Shown piece after piece: positions 45,205-54,187 of a stretch of DNA of 58,727 nt. Made by a program: the position numbers and the translations under genes. The stretch's first letter is position 1, and every line of letters starts with the position of its first letter. Below the pieces are notes generated by a model, which worked only from the letters and a program-made list of their open reading frames with translations, was not told where the DNA came from and did no database searches. The DNA is from Bacillus sp. SM2101 (GTDB lineage: Bacteria > Bacillota > Bacilli > Bacillales > SM2101), in contig NZ_JAEUFG010000026.1 of the NCBI RefSeq assembly GCF_018588585.1, positions 1 to 58,727 of the forward strand, given 5' to 3'.

Positions 45205-45244
45205 CTGTGCTATACGATCCAAAAAATCGTACATAGGATGGCTA
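45202..45244 (+). promoter_or_regulatory. Hairpin at leader stop codon (pause-type structure)
   Basis: TAGC-CTAT-ACGAT pairs with ATCGT-ATAG-GCTA, starting on the leader stop codon. A ribosome stalled on the His codons would cover its 5' arm. Confidence 0.45.
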
Positions 45245-45253
45245 TTTCTTATT

Positions 45254-45301
45254 AAATCGCATTTGACTAAGTTAACAACTTATCTCAGATGCGATTTTTT
45301 T
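45254..45301 (+). terminator. Intrinsic terminator between His leader and HisRS gene
   Basis: AAATCGCAT pairs with ATGCGATTT, and the inner AAGTT with AACTT, followed by seven T. This makes a strong attenuator candidate. Confidence 0.75.
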
Positions 45302-45305
45302 ATTT

Positions 45306-45450
45306 AGGTTCTTTTCGGAGACTTTGTTGCTTTTGTTCTATAAATTTGAGCAACTGATGTGAATGATATGATTTTTATAGTCTGTTGAGAAGAAAAGATG
45401 TCACGAACTCTAGTTGTGTATGTGTTTCTTAATAAGAAAACTGCTTACTT
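45306..45450 (-). repeat. Dispersed MITE-like repeat, copy H (reverse)
   Basis: Reverse orientation relative to copies A-C: it starts AGGTTCTTTTCGGAGACTTTGTTGC and contains AAAGATGTCACGAACTC. The right end is decayed. It lies between the attenuator terminator and the HisRS start codon, so it became part of the untranslated leader. Confidence 0.55.
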
Positions 45451-45470
45451 TAATTATGGAGGAAGAAAAA

Positions 45471-46754
45471 ATGAAAAAAATGGCTTATCAAAATGTCAAA
45501 GGAACGAAAGATTACTTACCAAGTGCTGAGATAATAAGAAGGGATATTAAAAGAACGTTAGAAGATGTATTTATCAAATATGGATGCAAACCACTAGAGA
45601 CACCTATTTTAAATTATACGGAATTACTTGCTTCAAAATATGGGGGTGGAGCTGAAATATTAGAAGAAATGTATGCATTATCTGACAGAGGAGCAAGAGA
45701 TTTGGCTTTAAGATATGATCTCACGATACCCTTTGTCAAAGTAGTTGCGTTGAATCCGACCTTGAGGCTGCCTTTGAAAAGATATGAAATTGGTAAAGTA
45801 TTCAGGGATGGACCTATAAAAACAGATAGACTTAGAGAATTTACGCAGTGTGATGTTGATATTGTTGGAGTAGAATCACAATTAGCTGAAGCTGAATTAT
45901 TAATCATGGCATTGGATGCCTTCCGCCAACTCGATTTAGATATCATTATCCAATATAACAATAGAAAATTATTAACTGGCATATTGGAAGTATTTCAAAC
46001 AGAGGATAAAAAGATTAATAAAGTTGTGATGATATTAGATAAGCTTGAAAAGATTGGCTTAGACAATGTAATAAATGAGCTTGATGAAATAGGACTGTCG
46101 AAGTTAACGATTAAATCGATCAAACAATTTATCACTGCTACCAATCATACAAGCTACAGTTACTATCAATCATTCGCTGAACAAAATGATCGAGTAAAAC
46201 AAGGACTCGATGAATTACAAGAGCTAGATAATTATTTGGAATTACTTGATGTCAGTGAACGATGTGAATTTAACCCATTTTTAGCAAGAGGGTTAGAAAT
46301 ATACACAGGTACGATCTATGAAGTTTTTTTGTCTGATTTATCACTGAAATCAAGCATCGGGAGTGGTGGGAGATATGACAATGCAATTGGTGGACTTATT
46401 GGAACGAATGAAAAATATTCGACAGTCGGAATTTCCTTTGGTTTAGATGTCATATATACAGCTATGAGTCAGTCTAAGAAACTAACTGACAAGACGGATA
46501 TAGATTATTATTTAGTACCAATAAACACTGAGAGAGAATGCTTGTTAGTAGCCAACTATTTAAGGAATCAAGGTTATAAGGTTGAATTGGAAATGAGTAA
46601 CAAAAGATTAGGAAAGGCGCTTGATAAGGCAAACAAAGAGAAAATACCTTATGTAATTATTGTCGGAGAAGATGAAGTGAAGAAAAATCAACTAAAAATA
46701 AAAAATATGTCTTCAGGAGAAGAGAAGTTCGAAGCTTTTCAATTTAAAAGTTAA
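45471..46754 (+). CDS. hisS: Histidyl-tRNA synthetase paralogue
   Basis: The 427-aa product contains the class II aaRS features of HisRS. These are a motif 2 region (EIGKVFRDGPIKTDRLREF with TQCD), the histidine-binding LARGLEIYTGTIYE, motif 3 (SGGRYDNAIGGLIGT) and a C-terminal anticodon-binding domain (YLVPINTERECLLVANYL). All expected catalytic residues seem present, so it is probably active, not HisZ-like. ATG 45471 follows GGAGG. It lies behind a His-codon leader and terminator, without any his biosynthesis gene nearby. It may be a second, starvation- or inhibitor-responsive HisRS. Confidence 0.88.
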   Translation: MKKMAYQNVKGTKDYLPSAEIIRRDIKRTLEDVFIKYGCKPLETPILNYTELLASKYGGGAEILEEMYALSDRGARDLALRYDLTIPFVKVVALNPTLRLPLKRYEIGKVFRDGPIKTDRLREFTQCDVDIVGVESQLAEAELLIMALDAFRQLDLDIIIQYNNRKLLTGILEVFQTEDKKINKVVMILDKLEKIGLDNVINELDEIGLSKLTIKSIKQFITATNHTSYSYYQSFAEQNDRVKQGLDELQELDNYLELLDVSERCEFNPFLARGLEIYTGTIYEVFLSDLSLKSSIGSGGRYDNAIGGLIGTNEKYSTVGISFGLDVIYTAMSQSKKLTDKTDIDYYLVPINTERECLLVANYLRNQGYKVELEMSNKRLGKALDKANKEKIPYVIIVGEDEVKKNQLKIKNMSSGEEKFEAFQFKS

Positions 46755-47081
46755 ACTGCTTATATTATCAATGGTTCAACCATATAAACAGTGAATGAGC
46801 GGTATACGATGGGTATATTTTGTTACAACCATGACAAGATTACAGCGTAATTATATGTGACAGTTACTACTTTTGAAAATAAGCCGAAGTTTGACAAGGT
46901 AAATATGTAAGAATATGATTAAAATGGGTAATGAACGGTATAATTATATGTATTTTCCATTGGTAAGGTCTACACGAACAGATTCTAATCTGGTGGATGT
47001 TGTGTAAGGAGATCTCCTCAAGAAAAAATAGCTTTATACCATTCAATGATACTACTATTTCTTAAGGGGGAAATACGAGCG
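46755..47081. other. Intergenic region, nothing clear
   Basis: Between the HisRS and Nudix genes I see only short palindromes (GGAGATCTCC near 47010). No ORF or terminator is convincing. Confidence 0.35.
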
Positions 47082-47519
47082 GTGAAAAGAGTAGACGTTG
47101 CATACGTACTCATCTTTGATGAGAATGACGAACAAGTTTTGCTGGTTAAAAATAAGGGCGAAAAGACCTCTTACTATACTTTACCAGGAGGGGCAGTAGA
47201 ACAGGAAGAAACCCTACAAGATGCTGCTATCCGTGAAGTTAGAGAAGAAACAGGGTTTGTCGTAGAATTAGACGGTATATTTTCTATAAGTGAAGCATTC
47301 TTTGAAGAAAGTGGTAACCACGCTGTTTTTTTTACTTTTAGAGGAAAAATAATTGGCGGAGAAATGGGCATATCATTGCCTGAAGAGATTGAAGAAATCA
47401 CCTGGATGGAATCGTCGAAAGCAGAGCAATATGTACATATTACAAACGAAAAGGGGTTGATTAAAAGTAAATCATCAGCCCCTTATTTTCTTAGAGGTAG
47501 AGTCAGTCATAAGGACTAA
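47082..47519 (+). CDS. Nudix hydrolase (MutT-like)
   Basis: The 145-aa product has the Nudix box GGAVEQEETLQDAAIREV with REETGF (Gly-x5-Glu-x7-Arg-Glu-x-x-Glu-Glu-x-Gly), preceded by YYTLPGG, typical of nucleotide-clearing MutT-like enzymes. The GTG at 47082 follows AAGGGGG; an upstream ATG at 47046 overlaps that site. The substrate is unknown. It lies downstream of HisRS but is separated by 327 bases, so co-transcription is doubtful. Confidence 0.8.
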   Translation: MKRVDVAYVLIFDENDEQVLLVKNKGEKTSYYTLPGGAVEQEETLQDAAIREVREETGFVVELDGIFSISEAFFEESGNHAVFFTFRGKIIGGEMGISLPEEIEEITWMESSKAEQYVHITNEKGLIKSKSSAPYFLRGRVSHKD

Positions 47520-48378
47520 ATATATGTTAATTGATTGGAAAAAGGTGAAGAGGAAATGGAAATAGAAGTTGTATGCTTTTTATTATCCTCTCTATCTAAC
47601 CCCTAAATATAATCGAAAAGCATGATTTTTGAGCATTATCTCTAGCTTCCTTCGTTCAATTTCTTTATATATATCTATTGTAGATCCATGTTTTCCATGG
47701 CGTTTAAACCATTTTTTTAACAAGGTCATCACCCTTTGTTTTTTTGATGATTTAAGTATAAACTGATGCGCCATTTTTAAATACGACCGAAAGATTGTTT
47801 AGATGTCATTCTTAAGACGGAATTTTTTCTCTTGCCAAAGGTCGATCAAAAACATGATTAAGAAGTACATAATTGGGACTTTTAAACACATTTCCTGTTA
47901 AATAAGAATGTGAATACATGTAAACTGAAAACGAACGGGCATGAGGTTTATTATAATGTGAACGCAGTCTTTGATTTAGTAAATTTAATATTGGAATTTG
48001 GAAACCGATAAAGATGTATATCCTTCCTATATTTAAAGAATCATAATCTAATCCAAACATTGTAATTATAAATGGAGAGGTTAATAATTTGTGGAAATGT
48101 TGAACTTAAACAGTTGTTATTAGATTTTCGAAAGAAAAAGTTGTTCTAAAAACTCATGGACTAGTTGTAACGGGGAAATGATAATCGTCATTATGATTTG
48201 GATGTCATATTTAATACATATAAAAATAGAGATATAGAATGGCATTCCAGGGGTAAGATTCAGTTTGACGAGAAAAGACTAAGGAGTCATAAGGTGATAA
48301 ATGATGTCTGCTGACCTACTAAGCTACGAGTAGATCATTATCCAAGTAGAAGAGGTATGGAAATAACGCTGTTTTAAT
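47520..48378. other. Region of decayed or doubtful ORFs
   Basis: Several short minus-strand ORFs (around 47592-47774 and 47812-48060) lack Shine-Dalgarno sequences. Fragments in shifting frames suggest decayed genes. No family is recognised. A TTG at about 47728 behind AAAGGG could start a 45-aa basic peptide (minus strand), but this is weak. Confidence 0.3.
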
Positions 48379-48412
48379 CAAAAAAACGCTCCTATTGAGC
48401 GTTTTTTTGATC
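48379..48412. terminator. Bidirectional intrinsic terminator
   Basis: ACGCTC and GAGCGT flank CTATT, with A7 before and T7 after, next to the end of the VOC gene. Confidence 0.75.
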
Positions 48413-48425
48413 GTTGGACACTTTA

Positions 48426-48860
48426 TTAACTTTCTAATGTCTTTTTGTTCATCTTCTGAACCTTTTTAACGTTTTCAATATGAAAAGGTGAGTCAATACT
48501 TTCACTAACAATACTAAATGTATTATTATCTAAATCAAAGAACTCAAAACCTTTCATTCCCCCATAATCTTCAATATCTGTGTTTATAACACCATTACTA
48601 TGAAGGTGGTCAAATACTGAATTAATATCTTCAACTACAAAATTAAAATAGACATTTTTCTTCTTCCCTTTAATGATAAATTCAGTTGGTTGTGGAGCTT
48701 CAACTTGAACAAGGGCCAATTGAGTTGAACTGTTTGGAAAATAAAAACCAGCCCCATCTTCCCATCCATCAATTTTCTTAACGCCTAAATTCTTTTCATA
48801 CCACTTTGTCGCTTCCTTAATGCTAGTTACAGGGATAAATATACTTCCAACTTGCATCAT
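48426..48860 (-). CDS. VOC family protein (glyoxalase/bleomycin-resistance type)
   Basis: The 144-aa product fits the VOC fold: VGSIFIPVTSIKEATKWYEK at the start (strand, then the A-x-x-WY helix) and a later FDHLHSNGV region with EFFDLDNNTFSIV. The usual His/Glu metal ligands are not all clear, so it may bind rather than convert its ligand. I chose ATG 48860 because AAAAGGAGTGAT lies before it; TTG 48863 and ATG 48857 are possible alternatives. It is divergent from the ECF sigma gene with an 87-base shared promoter region. Confidence 0.75.
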   Translation of the reverse strand: MMQVGSIFIPVTSIKEATKWYEKNLGVKKIDGWEDGAGFYFPNSSTQLALVQVEAPQPTEFIIKGKKKNVYFNFVVEDINSVFDHLHSNGVINTDIEDYGGMKGFEFFDLDNNTFSIVSESIDSPFHIENVKKVQKMNKKTLES

Positions 48861-48950
48861 CAAATCACTCCTTTTATATAAATTCCTAAGTATAACGTTT
48901 ATAATGGTAAAAAGGTTACAATAATTTTATTTTTTTTGAGGGGGTTTTAG

Positions 48951-49601
48951 ATGGTATTTGACAATTTAGCATTAACAATCACAAAACTATATAAATACTG
49001 TTTGAAATTAACAGGCTCAACATGGGTGGCAGAAGACCTTGTTCAAGAGACTTTATTAAAGGTTTATAGGCTGAGAGACTCAGAACCTAACCGAGAAATT
49101 ACATACCCTTTTCTTTATACTGTGGCTAAAAACCTTTTTATAGATGAAAAAAGAAAAAAAAGAGACTTATTTTATTTCAATGAAGAGATTCATAATCAGA
49201 CGAATGATTTTTTAGAATACGATAACTTGATTGAATCATTACTTGTATCTTTACCATTAAAACAAGCTATGCTCGTAACTCTTAAAGACGTGTTTGGTTA
49301 TACGATAAAAGAACTAAGCTCAATGCTTCGCACAAGTAATGAATCTATAAAAACAGCATTACATCGGTCAAGAAAGAGACTTAAATCATCTCCAAAATCT
49401 AATGCAGATGTTAATGTTCAAAACCATCAAATCATTGTTGGGCTTTCTAGTGCAATAAAAGAGGCCAATGCTAACAAAATATTTTTTTATTACAGATTAC
49501 TTGAAGCCCGTAACTTTAAAGTAAGCAGAAATAGTAGTCAGTCTGTATGTCATGTGGTAGATCCTGATGGAAATATACTCGAGTTTCTATCTTCATCATG
49601 A
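48951..49601 (+). CDS. ECF sigma factor with unusual C-terminal extension
   Basis: The 216-aa product has sigma-2 (LYKYCLKLTGSTWVAEDLVQ, PFLYTVAKNLFIDEKRK) and sigma-4 (YTIKELSSMLRTSNESIKTA) regions. About 65 further residues follow. The tail ends CHVVDPDGNILEFLSSS, and DPDGN-x-x-E is the typical end motif of VOC proteins, the family of its divergent neighbour. Fused C-terminal domains often replace a separate anti-sigma factor, and none is adjacent here. GAGGGGG precedes the ATG. Confidence 0.75.
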   Translation: MVFDNLALTITKLYKYCLKLTGSTWVAEDLVQETLLKVYRLRDSEPNREITYPFLYTVAKNLFIDEKRKKRDLFYFNEEIHNQTNDFLEYDNLIESLLVSLPLKQAMLVTLKDVFGYTIKELSSMLRTSNESIKTALHRSRKRLKSSPKSNADVNVQNHQIIVGLSSAIKEANANKIFFYYRLLEARNFKVSRNSSQSVCHVVDPDGNILEFLSSS

Positions 49602-49760
49602 TTCGAGTAGGAGAATGTGGGTTATGTGAATGTAAAAAGTCATGGATGTTATTTAGTATAGTCATTGTAATTAATTTTGGTTAGATCTTACCATATAAAT
49701 TTAGCTATAGAAATTAGTGAGGACAGGGTAAATCGTTATTTCATCAAATCTTACCTTGGA

Positions 49761-49788
49761 CAAAACGAAAAGCCCTATAAGTAGGGCT
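49761..49788 (-). terminator. Intrinsic terminator (minus strand)
   Basis: AGCCCTA and TAGGGCT pair; on the minus strand the stem is followed by TTTTCGTTTT, at the end of the zinc-ribbon gene. Confidence 0.55.
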
Positions 49789-49791
49789 GGG

Positions 49792-49962
49792 CTAGATACT
49801 TTTTTTCATTCCACAATTCGTACATTCACGTATAAAAACATAGTCCTTTGCAGAGCTTTTAAAAATGGATGAGTTACAATTATCGCAACGACCACTTACT
49901 TTGTCAGGGTATTTCTTGTAATCGTATACTATATTTAAATCTATCTCTGTATGATCTGTCAT
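49792..49962 (-). CDS. Small zinc-ribbon protein, 56 aa
   Basis: The product has two Cys-x-x-Cys pairs spaced by about 20 residues (GRCDNCNSSIF and RECTNCGMKK), a classic zinc ribbon. It begins MTDHTEIDLNIVYDYKKYPD. GAGGT lies before the ATG and a terminator follows. Such small proteins often bind nucleic acid or act as subunits; the function is unknown. It was too short for a standard ORF list but is well supported by codon pattern and flanking signals. Confidence 0.7.
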   Translation of the reverse strand: MTDHTEIDLNIVYDYKKYPDKVSGRCDNCNSSIFKSSAKDYVFIRECTNCGMKKSI

Positions 49963-50147
49963 TTCATTACCTCAATCAATTATATTTTATAAATACATTT
50001 TACCAAAACTACACACAGATTTAAATATGACTATGTCTAGGATAAGTAGTAAAAAGCTTATAACAAATATTTTTGTTGAGGTACTCTTACAATGAAAATA
50101 ACAATTTGAAGTAATATTATTTGATAGAAGACTACTAAATATATCGT

Positions 50148-50615
50148 TTACTTCACTTCTAACACGAAATTATAAAGAGCATCACCATCAGATACATTTG
50201 TATTTTCCTTATCCATCCACCATACACCGTAGCTATAATAATAAATTCCCTTGTCCATTGGTGCGAAAAAGGTGTTGTTTTCTACAGTAACATCAGAAGT
50301 TTTAACACCTTCAATTTGCGTTACATGGATTTTGGTAGGCTTTGGTTCATAATGCATGACAAACTTTACTACTTCACCTGACCTCACTTCAATAGGTGTT
50401 TCTCCTTCCAACAATTCCACTGGCCCAGCTGTATCAACGCAAATGTTTGAACTTTTTGAAGTTTTCCAACAGTAACTCCCTAGTATTGTTTCATACTGTT
50501 TATTATTTATCTCAATTAGTGCAATTGGTGGCTCACTTTCAATCACTTCATTATTAGAACATGCAGCTGTAATTAGTACGAAAAAAATGATAGGAGTATA
50601 CATTAGTTTTTTCAT
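50148..50615 (-). CDS. Lipoprotein of unknown function, 155 aa
   Basis: The product has a lipoprotein signal (MKKLMYTPIIFFVLITAAC, Cys about residue 19) and a short soluble domain with YCWKTSKSSNICVDTAG, two Cys that may form a disulfide, and Trp-rich YGVWWMDKEN. AAAGGATA precedes the ATG. It is a single-gene unit anchored outside the membrane. No known family is recognised. Confidence 0.7.
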   Translation of the reverse strand: MKKLMYTPIIFFVLITAACSNNEVIESEPPIALIEINNKQYETILGSYCWKTSKSSNICVDTAGPVELLEGETPIEVRSGEVVKFVMHYEPKPTKIHVTQIEGVKTSDVTVENNTFFAPMDKGIYYYSYGVWWMDKENTNVSDGDALYNFVLEVK

Positions 50616-50961
50616 TTTTTATATCCTTTCTATTTAACTTATATAATATTTTTTGTTATAACGTATTAATAATCTGCTATACGCTAATAAGCTACACTGG
50701 ATTTGATGATTAAATCATTAATGTAAAAGGAGAATTATTGTATAGATGTCAGTTTTATCACATGTAATGATCCTTATAACAAAATCTAATCTCCTGTTTC
50801 AGCCCTTGCTTCCACTAATGAAGATATAGGTTTTTCTCCTTCTTGAGTCGTGTTATGAAACCCCCTACTTTTAAACTCTTTATGACCATGTCAATTGTAT
50901 AATGTAAAATACACCATATTCTATAAAAATATGTTAACTTAAGGAATTTTTTATGTTTATT
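50616..50961. other. Intergenic region with possible decayed ORF
   Basis: The minus strand carries a coding-looking fragment (NTTQEGEKPISSLVEARAE) without a start, possibly a relic. Nothing else is clear up to the ECF promoter at 50962. Confidence 0.3.
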
Positions 50962-50988
50962 TGAAATTATTTCACTCATAAACCCGTT
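50962..50988 (+). promoter_or_regulatory. Candidate ECF-type (SigW/SigM-like) promoter
   Basis: TGAAAT and CGTT are spaced by 17 bases, about 63 bases before the sigma-factor start, near the TGAAAC-N16/17-CGT(A/C) pattern. The -35 hexamer has one mismatch. Confidence 0.45.
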
Positions 50989-51050
50989 ATTATAAATGAT
51001 AGAAGAATCGAGAAATGCGCATGATCGTTTTAACTTGTCAGGAGGTCATT

Positions 51051-51617
51051 ATGGAAGAAGAACTGAAATGGGTAGAAGAAGTGCTAAGTGGCAATAAACA
51101 AGTCTACGCACACATTATTAATAAATATAAAAATTCGTTATTTGCAACGATTCTACGGATGACAAAAAATGCACAAGACGCACAAGACTTAGTGCAGGAG
51201 GCATTTATAAAGGTGTATCATCAGTTGCATAAATATGACAGCCAAGGCTCGTTTTCTAACTGGATGTATCGAGTGGCTATTAACCATTGTATGGACGAAT
51301 TTAGGAAGAAGCGTTATAAGATGAAGCAGGTTGAAATCAACGAAGTAGATCTATTAAACATGAATGATCCTGAAGTCATTTTCTTAAAAAAAGAGAAACA
51401 AAGGCAGCTTGAACGCTTAATCGAAACGTTACAAGAAGATGAGCGTATGGTTATTTTGTTACGGTATGTAAATGAACTCAGCTATAACGAAATAAGTGAG
51501 CTGGTAGACTTGCCTTTATCAACTGTTCGAAATAAACTTCATCGGGCAAAGAGCAAGATGAGACGTACAGTAAAACAAGGAGGGGATTACTTCTATGAAT
51601 TGTCCAACGACAGATAA
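51051..51617 (+). CDS. ECF sigma factor (SigW/SigM-like)
   Basis: The 188-aa product has sigma-2 (MTKNAQDAQDLVQEAFIKVY, FSNWMYRVAINHCMDEFRK) and sigma-4 (RYVNELSYNEISELVDLPLS). ATG 51051 follows AGGAGG; an upstream in-frame ATG at 51015 has no site. The next gene overlaps by 23 bases and encodes a zinc-binding anti-sigma-like protein. An ECF-type promoter lies upstream, suggesting autoregulation. It should respond to envelope stress, with genes and signals not readable. Confidence 0.88.
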   Translation: MEEELKWVEEVLSGNKQVYAHIINKYKNSLFATILRMTKNAQDAQDLVQEAFIKVYHQLHKYDSQGSFSNWMYRVAINHCMDEFRKKRYKMKQVEINEVDLLNMNDPEVIFLKKEKQRQLERLIETLQEDERMVILLRYVNELSYNEISELVDLPLSTVRNKLHRAKSKMRRTVKQGGDYFYELSNDR

Positions 51618-53256
51618 ACTTTCTCAGTATGTAGATCAATTACTTCTGATACAAGAACACACTACAATTCAACATCATTTAAAAGATTGTGTGCATTGTC
51701 AGCATGTCGTAAATGCTTTTCAAGATGAGCAAAGATTTATAAAGGAAACATTACAAACACCTACACTACCTGATCAATTTGCTTCCACCGTTCTAGACCA
51801 GTTAGAACCATACAAACAGAAGGTTACTCGCAAGAAGAGGTCGACTAAAAAAAGAATCATGCTCACTGTAGCAGGCATCATTTTAACTGTAAGCTTAAGT
51901 GCGGTATTACAGCCTAGCTTTGCTCAATTAATTGGTGGCCTGTTTTCTACAAATCAAGTGGATGATGGCTTAAGAATGGCGTCCCAAGCTGGTGTCGGTG
52001 AAAGAGTAAACCTTGAAGTTACTGATCAAAATATAACATTTAAAGTTGAAGATGTCATTGCAGATCCTTCTCGTCTAGCTATATCATATCAATTGATAAA
52101 TGAGCATGGCAAAATAATTGACTATGACATTGACTGGTCTGTCCATCCTAAGGACATGGACAATGACATTTCAGCAATCATTCAAAATGGCAAAATTATT
52201 CCTATGGAACGGAAGAGTTGGATGAAGCGTGAAGATGATTATGGGTTTATTGAATTCCCTTTAAGAGAATACGAGGAATTAGGAGAGGCGTTCACGTTAG
52301 TATTTAACATATCTAATATTAATGGTGTAAAGGGCAATTGGCAGCTAGATGTTCCAGTGGACTTAACAAGGAGTCTACAATTAACTCATACATTACCCTT
52401 AAATGATGTAAGTACTACCTATAATGGAGTGATGATCACGATGAAGGAAACACGCTATGCTCCATCATCATATGAACTACTGTATGAAACATCATTTACG
52501 GAGGAAGAATTAGCAAAGGTTGAAGAAAATATACAAAATTTTGAAGAACAGTATGGTGAAGACATCATTAGTGGTTTAACACGATATGGGTCTGATGTTA
52601 ATTATCATTTGGAAAATGAAGAACATAAAAACATACATGAAAATGATCGTACCTATCATGACGCAATCTTCCAAGATAATTCCATAGATTCTAATTTTCA
52701 TAGTTTAGGTACTTCTAACGAAGATTTAGCACTGCTTGGGCATAATGCATGGAGTACATTTTTCACCCCGCTAGGTGAGGATGAAAAACTGACTTTTGTG
52801 CTTGGCGGCGTGGCAAAAACAGTCCCTTCAGATTTTTCGATAACAATTATTCCTAAAGAGTTAAAGAAAAATCCAGTTACATTTGAATATGAGGGAAACT
52901 ATATGACAATTACAAAAGCAAAAAAACGTAATGAATATTCTTTGCGAAAAGCTATTATTCCTATTGAAATAGCAACCAACTTCACTATTGAAATGGAAGG
53001 TGGCAAGGATGAGTTAGCGTCTGAGTTCGTTCATTGGATAATAGAAGATGATAAGGGCAATGTATATCCAACATTCGATACAAAATCAATTCTCAATAAA
53101 AAAGATAAAAACGATCGTTATAAAACGACAATTGACATTCGAGCGTACGATTTAGAGGAGATTCCAGAAGAATTAACATTACACTTACTTTCGGTTAAAC
53201 GCTTTTATGAATTGGATAAACAATGGCAGGTCCCGCTTTATCAAATTGCAGAATGA
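51595..53256 (+). CDS. Anti-sigma factor with DUF4179-like outer domain
   Basis: The 553-aa product has an N-terminal zinc-binding anti-sigma region (HHLKDCVHC, His-x3-Cys-x2-Cys), one transmembrane helix (about residues 90-107), and a large outside domain (about 430 residues, strand-rich) resembling DUF4179. It overlaps the sigma gene and should hold it inactive at the membrane. Extracellular binding of a signal could release the sigma factor. This is the standard ECF sigma/anti-sigma operon form. The ATG follows AAGGAGGGG. Confidence 0.83.
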   Translation: MNCPTTDKLSQYVDQLLLIQEHTTIQHHLKDCVHCQHVVNAFQDEQRFIKETLQTPTLPDQFASTVLDQLEPYKQKVTRKKRSTKKRIMLTVAGIILTVSLSAVLQPSFAQLIGGLFSTNQVDDGLRMASQAGVGERVNLEVTDQNITFKVEDVIADPSRLAISYQLINEHGKIIDYDIDWSVHPKDMDNDISAIIQNGKIIPMERKSWMKREDDYGFIEFPLREYEELGEAFTLVFNISNINGVKGNWQLDVPVDLTRSLQLTHTLPLNDVSTTYNGVMITMKETRYAPSSYELLYETSFTEEELAKVEENIQNFEEQYGEDIISGLTRYGSDVNYHLENEEHKNIHENDRTYHDAIFQDNSIDSNFHSLGTSNEDLALLGHNAWSTFFTPLGEDEKLTFVLGGVAKTVPSDFSITIIPKELKKNPVTFEYEGNYMTITKAKKRNEYSLRKAIIPIEIATNFTIEMEGGKDELASEFVHWIIEDDKGNVYPTFDTKSILNKKDKNDRYKTTIDIRAYDLEEIPEELTLHLLSVKRFYELDKQWQVPLYQIAE

Positions 53257-53891
53257 TATTGTAACCCTTTTTTAGAAATATAGATCATCAGCATTACAAC
53301 TAGATTGAACCTCAATATTCAATACCGAATAATAAGGTTCTGACTTTACAGTGAATACTTGGTTATCATCAATTTTCATAAACAATAGCAGCTAAATTTA
53401 CGAAAAGAATTTAAGAAATAATATGATTATGAAGTTTTTTTAAAAAAGTTGAAAAGGACTTACGAAAGTTGTTGTTTACATGTTTGTATCAGTTCCTGTC
53501 AATCTTTGTTATTTATATAGTGTTGTAATGTTTGGGATGCTAGGATATCAACCTTAAAAGTTATTTTTGTTCATCACCTAGTCAGTTCATTGCAAAAGAA
53601 ATATAACAAAATTGTTTGATCTTTGTATCTAGGAATGTCGAGTCGTTTTATTGAAAAAGTGAATGAACGCCCAATAAGTAAGTTTGAAGATGAGGAACGA
53701 TTATGTAAAGTTGTTTTTATAATATTTAACTTGGTTGCCTTAAATATGAATTAAAGTCAAAGCAATTCGTTTCAAATACAGGTAATGTTACAAGCTACAA
53801 GACAATATAATAAAAGAGATCATGAAAGGTTTGACACAATAAACTTGATCGCCAACATTTACAGAATGTGAGAAAAAAATATAAATAAAAG
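53257..53891. other. Intergenic region with repeat and ORF remnants
   Basis: GCAGCTAAATTTACGAAAAG near 53390-53415 resembles the right end of the MITE-like family. A 39-codon ORF at 53635-53754 lacks a good ribosome binding site. The region looks like decayed sequence. Confidence 0.35.
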
Positions 53892-53935
53892 AAACCCCAA
53901 ACTAGTAATTTTAGAAGCATGTTTGGGGTTTTATT
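53892..53935 (+). terminator. Intrinsic terminator
   Basis: AAACCCCAAAC and GTTTGGGGTTTT pair with an 18-base loop, with A-rich sequence before and T-rich after; may work both ways. Confidence 0.7.
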
Positions 53936-54187
53936 ATTTTAGCTTTTATTTTTATTAAAGGTCAAGCCTTCGCATAACTCTCATCACTTTGACTAGGGAA
54001 GCTGATGAAACAGGGCTTAGGAATAAGAATGAGTAACTTATATGATTGTTTTCTAATATCCACCATTATAAAACCCATTCAAAGATGGTATTTGTCCTCT
54101 GTAATATCAGAGTTATTACTTAATCTAAATATTATGTGATCGAAAGGCAGCGTTCTACATTCAAATTAAAACAAGGAAGTGACTTGA

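Noticed and set aside
45121-45471. T-box riboswitch upstream of HisRS
   Set aside because: I looked for the conserved T-box AGGGTGGNACCGCG and a long specifier stem and found neither. The region is too short for a T-box leader.
47812-48060. 82-aa minus-strand protein
   Set aside because: The start has no Shine-Dalgarno sequence, there is no recognised family, and the region looks decayed, so I only noted it as a doubtful ORF.
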